From: Paraburkholderia caffeinitolerans
GTDB taxonomy: Bacteria > Pseudomonadota > Gammaproteobacteria > Burkholderiales > Burkholderiaceae
Assembly: GCF_902859945.1 (NCBI RefSeq)
Contig: NZ_CADIKL010000043.1
Location: 1-64,000, forward strand
Direction of reading: 5' to 3'
Length of the DNA stretch: 64,000 bases
The translations under genes and the position numbers were made by a program. Under the pieces are notes generated by a model. That model did no database searches. It was not told where the DNA came from and saw only the letters and a list, made by a program, of their open reading frames with translations. Below, piece by piece: positions 6,572 through 15,209 of this stretch; the stretch's first letter is position 1, and each line of letters starts with the position of its first letter.

Positions 6572-8653
6572 TCACCACGCTCCGCCGAGCGTGGTCCACA
6601 AAAAGCGGTACACGACCGCATCGTATTGCGCGCGTTCGAGCGAATCGCTGCCCGGCCCGTGGCCGCCTTCGGTGTTCTCCAGATACCAGACCTTCGCGTG
6701 CCCCTGCTCCTGCATGCGCGCGACCATCTTGCGCGCGTGCGCGGGATGCACGCGGTCATCGCTGGTCGACGTCGTGAAAAGCACGCTCGGATACGCGACG
6801 CCAGCCTTCACGCGCTGATACGGCGAGTATTCGGCAAGCGCCCGCCCTTCTTCGGAATCCTCAGGATCGCCGTATTCGTCCATCCACGACGCCCCCGCGT
6901 GCAGCAGTGGATAGCGCTGCATGTCGAGCAGCGGCACTTCGCACACCACCGCGCCGAACAGTTCCGGACGCTGCACCATGCACGCGCCAACCAGCAAGCC
7001 ACCGTTGCTGCCACCCTTGATGCCCAGTTGCGCCGCGCTCGTGTAACCCTCCGCCACCAGTTGCTCCGACACCGCGATGAAGTCGTCGAACGAGCGCTGC
7101 CGATGCTCGCGTTGCGCGTCCACGTGCCAGGCGGTGCCATACTCGCCGCCGCCGCGAATATGGGCGATGGCGACGATGCCGCCCTGCTCCAGCCAGCCAA
7201 TGCCCGAGCCGACCAGATACTGCGGCGTGAGCGCGATCGCAAAGCCGCCATAACCCGTCAGCAAGCACGGCAACGGCTTGCGCGCCCCACCCTCGAGCGC
7301 GGCGCGCGGACCAACCACGGTGAACGGCACCATCGTGCCGTCCGATGAGCGCGCGTGCGAGCGGATCACGGCCAGCGGCGCGGCATCGAACTGCGTGGGC
7401 CAGCGATCGAGCAGTTCCCAGTTCTGCAAGTCCTGCTGTGCGAGATCGGCGAGCCAATATTCGGGCGGCAGCAAATAGTCGTCCACGTCGACAAAGACTT
7501 CGTCGTTGAGCGTGTCCTCGATGGGTGAGACGTCAACCTGCGAACTCGCGCGCGCCGGGAAAAGGCGCGATTGCCACGCCCACGCGCCGTCTTTCTGCTG
7601 CGGCTCCCACAGCATCGTGCGGCTTTGCACGTCGTCGAGCCACGAGACGATCAGGACGTTTTTCGTAGTACTCCAGTCGCAGGCGGAGGTCACCGGCGTA
7701 GGCGTGAAAAGCGGCGTGACGTTGCGATCGCCAGCAAGGAACGCGTCTTCGCGAATGGCGAGCAGCGAGCCGCCCGCCCACGTGTGTTGGCCGAGCGCCC
7801 AGTCGAGCCTCGGCTCGAGCATCAGCCAGCCGTGCCACGCACCCACTGCCACGTGCGAAGGCACGTCGTAGAGTTGCCACTGGTCGCGCTCGTCGAGTCG
7901 GTAAGTCAAGGAGTCGAAAAAGTCGACGCTGCGCACCACGTCATGACGCTTCTCGACGGGGTCGTAATCGCCCTCCACGCTGATGTCGTCGAACTCGCCG
8001 CGGAACACCACGGGTGCATCGGCGAGACGCGTGCCGCGCGTCCAGCGGCGCACTTCGCGCGGGTAGCCTGAACGCGTGAGCGTCTTCTTGCCGTGATCCC
8101 AGCCAACGTACACCGTATCGCGGTCGATCCACGAGATGATGTGCTTGCCTTCCTTCTCGATCGCAAAACCGCCGTCGACGAACACGCGTCTTTCGAGGTC
8201 GAACTCGCGCACGGTGACGGCATCGGCACCGCCGTCCGAAAGCTGGATCAGCGCGCGGTCGCCGTCGGGATAAAGGATGTCGATGCCCGCGCACACCCAG
8301 GGCATGCGTTCAGCCGCGCCGAGCGCATCGAAGTCGATGAGCGTCTGCCACTGCGGTTTGCGCGCGCGCCAGTCGGCCCACTTCGCGCGGCGCCACAGGC
8401 CCTTCGGATTGTCTTCGTCTTCCCAGAGATCGTAGGCCCACTCCTGCCAGCGGCTCGGGATCACGGGCCGCTCGCGTGGCAAATAGGCCTGCGCGAGACG
8501 CTTTTCCAATGCTTCGAAGCGTTCGCCGCCTTGCCATACACTGCGCGTGCGCGCGTTCTGCGCCTCGACCCAGGCCATGGCGGCGGGGTCGTCGAGCGAT
8601 TCAAGGGAGAGGAACGGATCGGCCTCGGCGGGCCACGGGGAAGTCACGGGCAT
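6572..8653 (-). CDS. Prolyl oligopeptidase family (S9) serine peptidase
   Basis: This 693-residue enzyme has the S9A plan: an N-terminal seven-bladed beta-propeller over roughly residues 70-420 and a C-terminal alpha/beta hydrolase. The nucleophile sits in GIKGGSNGGLLVG near residue 549, the Asp in TSTSDDRVHPAHARK near 631, and the His in NTEGGHGPG near 663. No signal peptide is evident, so it is likely cytoplasmic and cleaves short peptides. It converges with xthA, ending 47 bp away. Whether it is a prolyl oligopeptidase or an oligopeptidase B-like enzyme cannot be fixed; the S1-pocket residues are not diagnostic by eye. Confidence 0.9.
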   Translation of the reverse strand: MPVTSPWPAEADPFLSLESLDDPAAMAWVEAQNARTRSVWQGGERFEALEKRLAQAYLPRERPVIPSRWQEWAYDLWEDEDNPKGLWRRAKWADWRARKPQWQTLIDFDALGAAERMPWVCAGIDILYPDGDRALIQLSDGGADAVTVREFDLERRVFVDGGFAIEKEGKHIISWIDRDTVYVGWDHGKKTLTRSGYPREVRRWTRGTRLADAPVVFRGEFDDISVEGDYDPVEKRHDVVRSVDFFDSLTYRLDERDQWQLYDVPSHVAVGAWHGWLMLEPRLDWALGQHTWAGGSLLAIREDAFLAGDRNVTPLFTPTPVTSACDWSTTKNVLIVSWLDDVQSRTMLWEPQQKDGAWAWQSRLFPARASSQVDVSPIEDTLNDEVFVDVDDYLLPPEYWLADLAQQDLQNWELLDRWPTQFDAAPLAVIRSHARSSDGTMVPFTVVGPRAALEGGARKPLPCLLTGYGGFAIALTPQYLVGSGIGWLEQGGIVAIAHIRGGGEYGTAWHVDAQREHRQRSFDDFIAVSEQLVAEGYTSAAQLGIKGGSNGGLLVGACMVQRPELFGAVVCEVPLLDMQRYPLLHAGASWMDEYGDPEDSEEGRALAEYSPYQRVKAGVAYPSVLFTTSTSDDRVHPAHARKMVARMQEQGHAKVWYLENTEGGHGPGSDSLERAQYDAVVYRFLWTTLGGAW

Positions 8654-8789
8654 GTTCGATCATCGACGGGAAACCAGCGTCGATTATGCCCCACCGCGCG
8701 CGAAGCGCCTTGCGCCTGCACACAGCCCGTTTTGGGACGGCCCGTGCGCAACGGCACAGCCGGCCGCCGCGCACGGCTCATGCCGCGCT

Positions 8790-10370
8790 TCATTCGAGGT
8801 CGAGTTCCTGGATCTTGCGCGTGATGGTGTTGCGGCCGATGCCGAGTCGCTCGGCGGCCTCGACCTTGCGTCCGCGCGTATAGTCGAGCGCTTCGCGGAT
8901 CACCGCGGCTTCGAAGCGTCGCGAGAGTTCGTCCATGACGCCGGCGCTGTTCTCACGCAGAAGGCGCGCGACTTCCGTGCGCAAACCGCTCTCCCATACG
9001 CCCATGGGCAGCGCCGCAGCGCCGTTGGCCGCGGAGTGCGCCCCCGGCATGCCGCCACTTGCGCCCTGCACGCTTGCGAAACTAGCGGCGCCTGCGACAC
9101 CCGCCGGCGCGGTCAGCGCGCTCTCGCCACCCGCGAGCGACGTCCCCACCGGAATAGTGGCCGCCGTCGCTTCGCCCAACGCACCCGCGTGAGCGCCCTC
9201 GATTGCCGCCGCATGCGCGGGCACCAGATCAGGCGGCAGATCCTTGATCTCGATGGTCTGCGCGGGCGCCATCACCGTGAGCCAGTTCGCGAGGTTTTCG
9301 AGTTGGCGCACATTGCCCGGAAACGCCAGCGACGACATATACGCCAGCGCCTCGTCGGAGACGCGCTTGGGCTCGACGCCCAGTTCGCGCGCGCTCTTCT
9401 GCAGAAAATGGCGCGTGAGCAGCGGGATGTCCTCGCTGCGCTCGCGCAGCGCCGGCAAGCGCAGGCGGATCACGTTGAGGCGGTGATACAAGTCCTCGCG
9501 GAACAGCCCCTGGCGCACGCGCGTTTCCAGGTTCTGGTGCGTGGCCGCGATCACGCGCACGTTCGCGCGCAATGGATTGTGGCCACCGACGCGATAGAAC
9601 TGCCCATCGGAGAGCACGCGCAACAGACGCGTCTGCAGGTCGAACGGCATGTCGCCGATTTCGTCGAGAAACAGCGTGCCGTTCTCGGCCTGCTCGAAGC
9701 GGCCCTGGCGCATCGCCTGTGCGCCCGTGAACGCTCCGCGCTCATGGCCAAACAGTTCGGATTCCAGAAGATCCTTGGGGATCGCGGCAGTGTTCAGCGC
9801 AATGAACGGACCGTTGGCGCGTGGGCTATGGCGGTGCAACGCGCGCGCGACCAACTCCTTTCCGGTGCCGGATTCGCCCGTGATGAGCACGGTGGCCGCC
9901 GAATGCGAGAGGCGGCCGATGGCGCGAAACATGTCCTGCATCGCTGGCGCCTGGCCCAGCATCTCGGGAGCCTCGGCGGGCCGCTCGTCCCATTGATGCT
10001 CGCCGCGCATGCTCTCGTCCACGGCGCGGCGGATCAACTCGACGGCCTTGGCCACGTCGAAGGGCTTGGCGAGATACTCGAACGCGCCGCCCTGGAACGC
10101 GGCCACCGCGCTGTCGAGGTCGGAGAACGCGGTCATGATGATCACGGGCAGGCCCGGCACGCGCTCGCGCACCGTCTGCAGCAATTCGAGGCCCGAGCCG
10201 CCCGGCATGCGAATGTCGGAGACAAGCACCTGCGGGCTGTCGTGTTCGAGGGCGCTCGCTGCGTCGCGCACGTTCGAGAAGCTGCGGGTCGCGAGATTCT
10301 CGCGCGCCAGGGCTTTTTCGAGCACCCAGCGTATCGATTGGTCGTCGTCTACTATCCAGATCGGCTTCAT
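8790..10370 (-). CDS. ntrC: Nitrogen regulation response regulator NtrC
   Basis: A sigma-54 activator of 526 residues in three domains. The receiver domain (1-120) carries the phospho-Asp in VLVSDIRMPGGSG near 54. The AAA+ domain (about 140-380) has GESGTGKE, the sigma-54 contact loop GAFTGA and the GTLFLDEIGDM Walker B region. The C-terminal Fis-type HTH is AAERLGIGRNTITRKIQELDLE. Between the AAA+ and HTH domains lies an unusually long Ala/Gly/Ser-rich linker, about residues 390-470, which accounts for the length above the roughly 470 aa of enteric NtrC. It is the last gene of glnA-ntrB-ntrC, starting 50 bp after ntrB. When phosphorylated by NtrB it activates nitrogen-assimilation promoters, including probably the glnA promoter here. 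Confidence 0.95.
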   Translation of the reverse strand: MKPIWIVDDDQSIRWVLEKALARENLATRSFSNVRDAASALEHDSPQVLVSDIRMPGGSGLELLQTVRERVPGLPVIIMTAFSDLDSAVAAFQGGAFEYLAKPFDVAKAVELIRRAVDESMRGEHQWDERPAEAPEMLGQAPAMQDMFRAIGRLSHSAATVLITGESGTGKELVARALHRHSPRANGPFIALNTAAIPKDLLESELFGHERGAFTGAQAMRQGRFEQAENGTLFLDEIGDMPFDLQTRLLRVLSDGQFYRVGGHNPLRANVRVIAATHQNLETRVRQGLFREDLYHRLNVIRLRLPALRERSEDIPLLTRHFLQKSARELGVEPKRVSDEALAYMSSLAFPGNVRQLENLANWLTVMAPAQTIEIKDLPPDLVPAHAAAIEGAHAGALGEATAATIPVGTSLAGGESALTAPAGVAGAASFASVQGASGGMPGAHSAANGAAALPMGVWESGLRTEVARLLRENSAGVMDELSRRFEAAVIREALDYTRGRKVEAAERLGIGRNTITRKIQELDLE

Positions 10371-10420
10371 AAGGTCGGTCAGAAGTCCTGGTGGCTTGCG
10401 ATAGAAGTAATGGCGGTGGA

Positions 10421-11563
10421 TCAGTTGTCGAGCGGCAGCAGGATCTGAAACTCCGTATGGCCCGGCCGGCTTTCCACTTCGATCAATCCGTCGTGTTGCT
10501 GAACGAATGTCTGCGCAAGCGTGAGCCCGAGACCGCTGCCATCCTCGCGCCCAGAGACGAGCGGATAGAAGATGCGGTCCCGGATCTCCTCGGGAATGCC
10601 GGGTCCGTTATCGATGACATGCAAGTCCAGTGCCAGCTTGCACAGGCGCTTGGAAATCGTGACCTTGCGCGCGATGCGCGTGCGCAGTTCGATGCGCGCG
10701 TCGCCTTGCGAAATCCGTTCGCGCAGTGCCTGCGCCGCGTTGCGCACAATGTTCAGCAGTGCCTGGATCAGTTGCTCCTTGTCGCCGCGCAGGTCGGGCA
10801 CGCTCACGTCGTAGTCGCGCTCGATCGTGAGGCCGCGCGGAAACTCTGCGAGGATCACGGCGCGCACGCGCTCGCACACCTCGTGAATGTTCACGTCGCC
10901 AACGATATGCGGATGCCGGTGCGGTTCGAGCAGCCGGTCGACGAGCGTTTGCAACCGGTCCGACTCCTTGATGACGACCTGCGTGTACTCGCGCAACTCG
11001 TCGCGTCCGAGCGTGCCGAGCTCGAATTCGAGCAACTGCGCCGCACCGCGAATGCCGCCCAGCGGGTTCTTGATCTCGTGCGCGAGATTGCGGATCAGAT
11101 GCTTGTTGACGGTCGCGAGGTCGTGAATGCGCTCCTCGCGATCGCTCTTGAGATGACGCTCGTTTTCGAACAGCTCGAGCAGCACGTAGTCGGGCGCGCT
11201 CTCGAGAAAGCCGACGATCGCGTGCACATGCAGCGCCTCGCGGCCCGGTCGCTCGAGCGAGGCGTCGAGCCGCGTCGCATGAAAACGGTGCGCCGCGATC
11301 GACGCGATCGTTTCGAGCAGTTCGTCAGCGTTGGAGAAAAGATCGGACCACGCCATCTGCGCGAGCTGACGCCGCGAGAGATCGAGCATCGCCTCGGCCG
11401 TGGGGTTCGCGAACGCCACGCGCAGGGTGCGCTTGTCGAGCACGAGCACAACGGTGGGCAGCGCTTCGAAGCCGGGCAACAGACCCGACTCCACGAGCGC
11501 CGCCTCGTCCGAGAGCGGCTCCGCGTGGCCCTTCTTTGCCTTGATCAGATTCTTGAGCACCAT
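10421..11563 (-). CDS. ntrB: Nitrogen regulation sensor histidine kinase NtrB
   Basis: Soluble PAS-containing kinase/phosphatase that sets NtrC phosphorylation under PII control. A PAS domain occupies about residues 35-140. The H-box NLAHEIKNPLGGIRGAAQLLE carries the phospho-His, and the ATP lid shows NIVRNAAQALRE (N-box), VIDNGPGIPEEIRDRIF and GSGLGLTLAQTF (G-boxes). No transmembrane segments are present, as expected for NtrB. The ATG at 11563 giving MVLKNLIKAKKG is preferred; a TTG at 11584 would add seven residues, and neither has a clear ribosome site. It lies between glnA and ntrC with a terminator hairpin just upstream, so ntrBC may be expressed by read-through or from its own weak promoter. 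Confidence 0.93.
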   Translation of the reverse strand: MVLKNLIKAKKGHAEPLSDEAALVESGLLPGFEALPTVVLVLDKRTLRVAFANPTAEAMLDLSRRQLAQMAWSDLFSNADELLETIASIAAHRFHATRLDASLERPGREALHVHAIVGFLESAPDYVLLELFENERHLKSDREERIHDLATVNKHLIRNLAHEIKNPLGGIRGAAQLLEFELGTLGRDELREYTQVVIKESDRLQTLVDRLLEPHRHPHIVGDVNIHEVCERVRAVILAEFPRGLTIERDYDVSVPDLRGDKEQLIQALLNIVRNAAQALRERISQGDARIELRTRIARKVTISKRLCKLALDLHVIDNGPGIPEEIRDRIFYPLVSGREDGSGLGLTLAQTFVQQHDGLIEVESRPGHTEFQILLPLDN

Positions 11564-11626
11564 GTTGCGAACAGGCGGGTTCAATCCATATCGTTAAAAA
11601 ACCGCAACGCGGCAATCACGCCAACG

Positions 11627-11653
11627 AAAAAGGGACGGCAACGCCGTCCCTTT
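11627..11653 (-). terminator. Terminator between glnA and ntrB
   Basis: On the minus strand AAAGGGACGGC pairs with GCCGTCCCTTT around a tiny loop and is followed by further T residues. It lies about 80 bp after the glnA stop. It should insulate the highly expressed glnA from ntrBC while allowing some read-through. Confidence 0.8.
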
Positions 11654-11730
11654 ATGACCGAAGTTGACATGCTTGCCGACGTCGGACGAGCGCTTCGCCA
11701 CGTAAGCACGTGCGAAGCGCCTTTCGTCGA

Positions 11731-13146
11731 TTACAGCGAGTAGTACAGTTCGAACTCGACCGGGTGCGTGGTCATGCGCACGCGCTGGAGCTCGCCTTCC
11801 TTCAGTTCGAGGTAGGCGTCGAGCATCGAATCCGTGAACACGCCACCGCGCGTCAGGAACTCGCGATCCTTGTCGAGCGCTTCCAGAGCCTGGTCGAGGC
11901 CGGCGCAAACGGTCGGGATCTTTGCATCCTCTTCCGGCGGCAGGTCGTACAGGTTCTTGTCGGCGGCTTCGCCCGGGTGGATCTTGTTCTGCACGCCGTC
12001 CAGACCCGCCATCATCAGTGCCGAGAAGCACAGGTACGGGTTGGCCAGCGGATCCGGGAAGCGCGTTTCGATACGGCGGCCCTTCGGGTTCGACACGTGC
12101 GGAATACGGATCGATGCCGAGCGGTTGCGTGCCGAGTAGGCGAGCTTGACCGGTGCTTCGAAGTGCGGAACCAGACGCTTGTACGAGTTCGTGCCCGGGT
12201 TCGTGATGGCGTTCAGCGCGCGAGCGTGCTTGATGATGCCGCCGATGTAGAACAGCGCGAATTCCGAGAGGCCTGCGTAGCCGTTGCCCGCGAACAGGTT
12301 CTGGCCGTCCTTCCAGATCGACTGGTGAACGTGCATGCCCGAACCGTTGTCGCCAACGATCGGCTTCGGCATGAACGTGGCCGTCTTGCCGTACGTGTGC
12401 GCGACGTTGTGGATGATGTACTTCATCTGCTGCGTCCAGTCCGCGCGCTCAACCAGCGTCGAGAACTTCGTGCCGATTTCGTTCTGGCCCTGGCCCGCCA
12501 CTTCGTGGTGGTGCACTTCGACCGGAATGCCGATCTGTTCGAGCAGCAGGCACATTTCCGAACGCATGTCCTGGAACGTGTCGACCGGTGCGACCGGGAA
12601 GTAGCCGCCCTTCACGCCCGGACGGTGACCCGGGTTGCCGCCTTCCATCTCGCGCCCCGACGACCACGGTGCTTCGTCCGAACCGATCTTGACGAAGGTG
12701 CCCGACATGTCCGTGTTCCACTGGACCGAGTCGAAAATGAAGAACTCGGGTTCCGGACCGAAGAAGGCCGTGTCGCCGAGACCCGTGCTCTTCAGGTACG
12801 CTTCGGCGCGCTTGGCGAGCGAGCGCGGGTCGCGCTCGTAGCCCTTGCCGTCCGCCGGCTCGACCACGTCGCAGGTCAGCACGAGCGTCGACTCTTCGTA
12901 GAACGGGTCGATGAACGCCGTGTTCGCATCCGGGACGAGCAGCATGTCCGAGGCTTCGATGCCCTTCCAGCCAGCAATCGACGAACCGTCAAATGCATGA
13001 CCCGACTCGAACTTGTCTTCGTCGAAGTGCGACAGCGGAACCGAGACGTGTTGCTCCTTGCCGCGCGTGTCCGTGAAGCGGAAGTCGACAAACTTGACGT
13101 CTTCGTCCTTGACGAGTTGCATGACGTCGGCCACGGATTTGCTCAT
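11731..13146 (-). CDS. glnA: Glutamine synthetase type I
   Basis: Dodecameric GS that condenses glutamate and ammonia with ATP. The 471 aa length and the sequence are those of the adenylylatable GSI-beta class. The N-terminal FDGSSIAGWKGIEASDMLL, central NEIGTKFSTLVERAD and GDNGSGMHVHQSIWKDG (metal/ATP site) are clear. The adenylylation Tyr lies in KNLYDLPPEEDAKIP near residue 400. It is the first gene of glnA-ntrB-ntrC. A long upstream region contains a sigma-54 type promoter and NtrC-like sites, so transcription is probably induced on nitrogen limitation, with activity further set by adenylylation. Confidence 0.98.
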   Translation of the reverse strand: MSKSVADVMQLVKDEDVKFVDFRFTDTRGKEQHVSVPLSHFDEDKFESGHAFDGSSIAGWKGIEASDMLLVPDANTAFIDPFYEESTLVLTCDVVEPADGKGYERDPRSLAKRAEAYLKSTGLGDTAFFGPEPEFFIFDSVQWNTDMSGTFVKIGSDEAPWSSGREMEGGNPGHRPGVKGGYFPVAPVDTFQDMRSEMCLLLEQIGIPVEVHHHEVAGQGQNEIGTKFSTLVERADWTQQMKYIIHNVAHTYGKTATFMPKPIVGDNGSGMHVHQSIWKDGQNLFAGNGYAGLSEFALFYIGGIIKHARALNAITNPGTNSYKRLVPHFEAPVKLAYSARNRSASIRIPHVSNPKGRRIETRFPDPLANPYLCFSALMMAGLDGVQNKIHPGEAADKNLYDLPPEEDAKIPTVCAGLDQALEALDKDREFLTRGGVFTDSMLDAYLELKEGELQRVRMTTHPVEFELYYSL

Positions 13147-13237
13147 AACCTTTTCTCCTGATTAACGATTTCGGCGAACGTTGCCGCCGTGCCAATTCTG
13201 TTGATTCACACCGCTGTGAATCGATCGCGACATATAA

Positions 13238-13253
13238 AGCAGCTTCTGTGCCA
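13238..13253 (-). promoter_or_regulatory. Sigma-54 promoter of glnA
   Basis: On the minus strand TGGCACAGAAGCTGCT has GG at -24 and GC at -12 with the exact spacing needed (consensus TGGCACN5TTGCW). It lies about 90 bp upstream of the glnA start. An overlapping alternative, TGGCACAAAGCTGGCA, lies 11 bp further upstream. Assignment is by pattern and gene context. Confidence 0.75.
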
Positions 13254-13352
13254 GCTTTGTGCCACACATGCGCAAACCCAATGTGGGCACGCACCTGAAG
13301 TGAAACGGCGCGCGCCGCAAACGTGCCGGCGCCACAAACTGGCCGGTCGTTC

Positions 13353-13367
13353 GCACCAAATCAGTGC
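13353..13367. promoter_or_regulatory. Putative NtrC enhancer site 1 for glnA
   Basis: GCACCAAATCAGTGC matches the NtrC dyad GCACC-N5-GGTGC at nine of ten arm positions. It lies about 107 bp upstream of the sigma-54 element, the usual distance for an NtrC enhancer. Confidence 0.6.
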
Positions 13368-13422
13368 ATCACCGGATTTGGCACACGAAACACACTCCAT
13401 TATGGTGCATAAAAATCTCGAC

Positions 13423-13437
13423 GCACCAATCCGATGC
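13423..13437. promoter_or_regulatory. Putative NtrC enhancer site 2 for glnA
   Basis: GCACCAATCCGATGC matches GCACC-N5-GGTGC with one arm mismatch. Its centre is 70 bp from site 1, close to a whole number of helical turns, so two NtrC dimers could sit on the same DNA face and oligomerise. Confidence 0.55.
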
Positions 13438-13622
13438 AAAACCGCCGGTGCGACAAATCGCACGCACCGCGCACGCGCATACTAACCCGGTGCAGGGTAG
13501 TGCATTAACGCCGTACCGCCCCGCCAGCGCTCATCCGCGCGCCAGCAACGCCCGCTTCACGCACCATGCAGCGCGCTAGAATAATCTTTTGGTCCAACAC
13601 GAGAAATAGGAGATCTGCCGTC

Positions 13623-14087
13623 ATGAGTACGCTCGAACAGTTGTACGCCCAAGCCGAAAAGCGCCGCGCCGAGAACCAGCTGCCCTACGCGGGCGCGGTC
13701 TCGCCCGCCGAGGCGTTCGAGCTTCTGCAACTCGATACGCGCGCGAAGCTCGTCGACGTGCGCACGCGCGCCGAGCTCGACTGGGTCGGCCGCCCCGTGG
13801 TGGGCGACGGCCAGTATGCCCATGTCGAATGGACGCGCTACCCCGGCGGCGTGCCCAACGCCGAATTCATCGCCCAGCTCAAGAGCGTCGCCGATCCCGA
13901 CACGCCCGTGCTGTTCCTCTGCCGCAGCGCCGCGCGCTCGAAGCTCGCGGCCATCGAAGCCGCCAAGGCCGGCTTCACGCACGCGTACGACCTGCTGGAG
14001 GGCTTCGAAGGCGACAAGAACAGCGAAGGACATCGCAAGACGATCACGGGCTGGTGCTTCCGCGGCCTGCCCTGGCTGGGCGCCTGA
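13623..14087 (+). CDS. Rhodanese-like domain protein
   Basis: Single-domain rhodanese of 154 aa with AKLVDVRTRAELDWVG near residues 38-53 and the active-site loop LCRSAARSK, whose Cys would carry a persulfide. The C-terminal KTITGWCFRGLPW extension is typical of a betaproteobacterial subfamily. It is cytoplasmic, with no signal peptide. The start at 13623 is chosen for the preceding AGGAG about 10 nt upstream. It is divergent from glnA across the nitrogen-control region, but no functional link is evident. The acceptor of the sulfur cannot be inferred. Confidence 0.88.
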   Translation: MSTLEQLYAQAEKRRAENQLPYAGAVSPAEAFELLQLDTRAKLVDVRTRAELDWVGRPVVGDGQYAHVEWTRYPGGVPNAEFIAQLKSVADPDTPVLFLCRSAARSKLAAIEAAKAGFTHAYDLLEGFEGDKNSEGHRKTITGWCFRGLPWLGA

Positions 14088-14261
14088 CGTCAAAGCCGCC
14101 CGATGGGGCTAAATCAGCCGGGTTGGCTCGGAATTGACCGGCACAAGCCCGGCGGCTCACTTTGAGCGCCCCATGTGACACGACGATGATGGGCTCGCAC
14201 GCCCCGGAGCACCGGCCCGGGGATCGTGCGAATCTCGCGCTCGAACCCGCCGTAGCCGCCG

Positions 14262-15098
14262 TTAGCGGCGCGGCGCGGCGCTCTGGATCTTGACCGGCTC
14301 GGGCGGCTCCACGATGTCGCCGCCCAGCAGATGCACCCCTTCGCGCAACTTCACGAACGCTGCGGCGACCGCCTCCGGCTCCCCCTTCACACCCAGATCG
14401 ATATGCCGGCGCGCATAAACGCCGCCGCGCTCGGTGTCGCCCACGCTCGGCAGACTGAACACACGCACGCCCGGGAAATCATGCTCGATGCGCTCCATGA
14501 GCGGCGTGAGCGTCGACTCCGGCAACTCGAACACCAGCAGCGACTTCTCCGCGTGCGGCATCTGATGATGCAAATGTGCGTACTTCGTATCGAGCACCCA
14601 TTCGATCATCGGCCAGGCCATCACCGGAAAGCCCGGCACGAAATGGTGCTCGCGAATCGAAAAGCCCGGGATCTTGTTGTAGCCGTTCGGGATGATCTCG
14701 CAACCCTCCGGAAACGTGCCCATCTGGAAACGGTGCTGATTCTCGTGCGAATTGAAGTCGATCGGATCAGCGCCCGTGTGCATGTCGCGGATGCGCTCGC
14801 TGATCGCCGCCTCCGCGTCCGGGTGCAGCACGAGCGGCACGCCGAGCGCAGCCGCCGCGCACTGGCGCGTGTGATCGTCGGGCGTCGCACCGATGCCGCC
14901 CGTGGAAAACACGATGTCGCCCGACGCAAACGAGCGCTTGAGCGTCGCCGTGATTCGCGCCGGGTCGTCGCCAACGTATTCGGCCCAATCGAGCGCGAGT
15001 CCGCGCGTGCCCAGCAGCTCGATAATCTTCGGCAGATGCTTGTCGCTGCGGCGACCCGAGAGAATCTCATCACCGATGATGATGACGCCAAATGCCAT
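14262..15098 (-). CDS. CinA/MoaB-like competence-damage protein, MoCF domain
   Basis: The 278-residue protein carries the molybdopterin-binding (MoCF) fold of CinA. Motifs are GVIIIGDEILSGRRSDKHLPKI at the N-terminus and DIVFSTGGIGATPDDHTRQ near residue 65-85. It lacks the C-terminal deamidase domain of full CinA, so it is the stand-alone N-terminal type, in which related proteins hydrolyse ADP-ribose or similar pyrophosphates. The start at 15098 (MAFGVIIIGDE) is preferred. An upstream in-frame ATG only exists because a 10-bp tandem repeat is open in that frame. It probably lies in a leftward run with EI24 and the desaturase-like gene. Confidence 0.82.
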   Translation of the reverse strand: MAFGVIIIGDEILSGRRSDKHLPKIIELLGTRGLALDWAEYVGDDPARITATLKRSFASGDIVFSTGGIGATPDDHTRQCAAAALGVPLVLHPDAEAAISERIRDMHTGADPIDFNSHENQHRFQMGTFPEGCEIIPNGYNKIPGFSIREHHFVPGFPVMAWPMIEWVLDTKYAHLHHQMPHAEKSLLVFELPESTLTPLMERIEHDFPGVRVFSLPSVGDTERGGVYARRHIDLGVKGEPEAVAAAFVKLREGVHLLGGDIVEPPEPVKIQSAAPRR

Positions 15099-15106
15099 GA
15101 ATGACC

Positions 15107-15156
15107 TCGTCGTGATTCGTTGTAGTTCGTCGTGGTTCGTCGCAATTCTTCGCAAG
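15107..15156. repeat. Five degenerate 10-bp tandem units upstream of cinA-like gene
   Basis: Successive units TCGTCGTGAT, TCGTTGTAGT, TCGTCGTGGT, TCGTCGCAAT and TCTTCGCAAG have a strict 10-bp period, starting 8 bp upstream of the CinA-like start codon. They cover where a promoter or ribosome site should be, so copy number could affect expression. Confidence 0.7.
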
Positions 15157-15209
15157 CGCGGGAGTCGGGAGTCGAGAGCCGCGGACTCCTGTGCGGATTC
15201 AGTGCAGAT

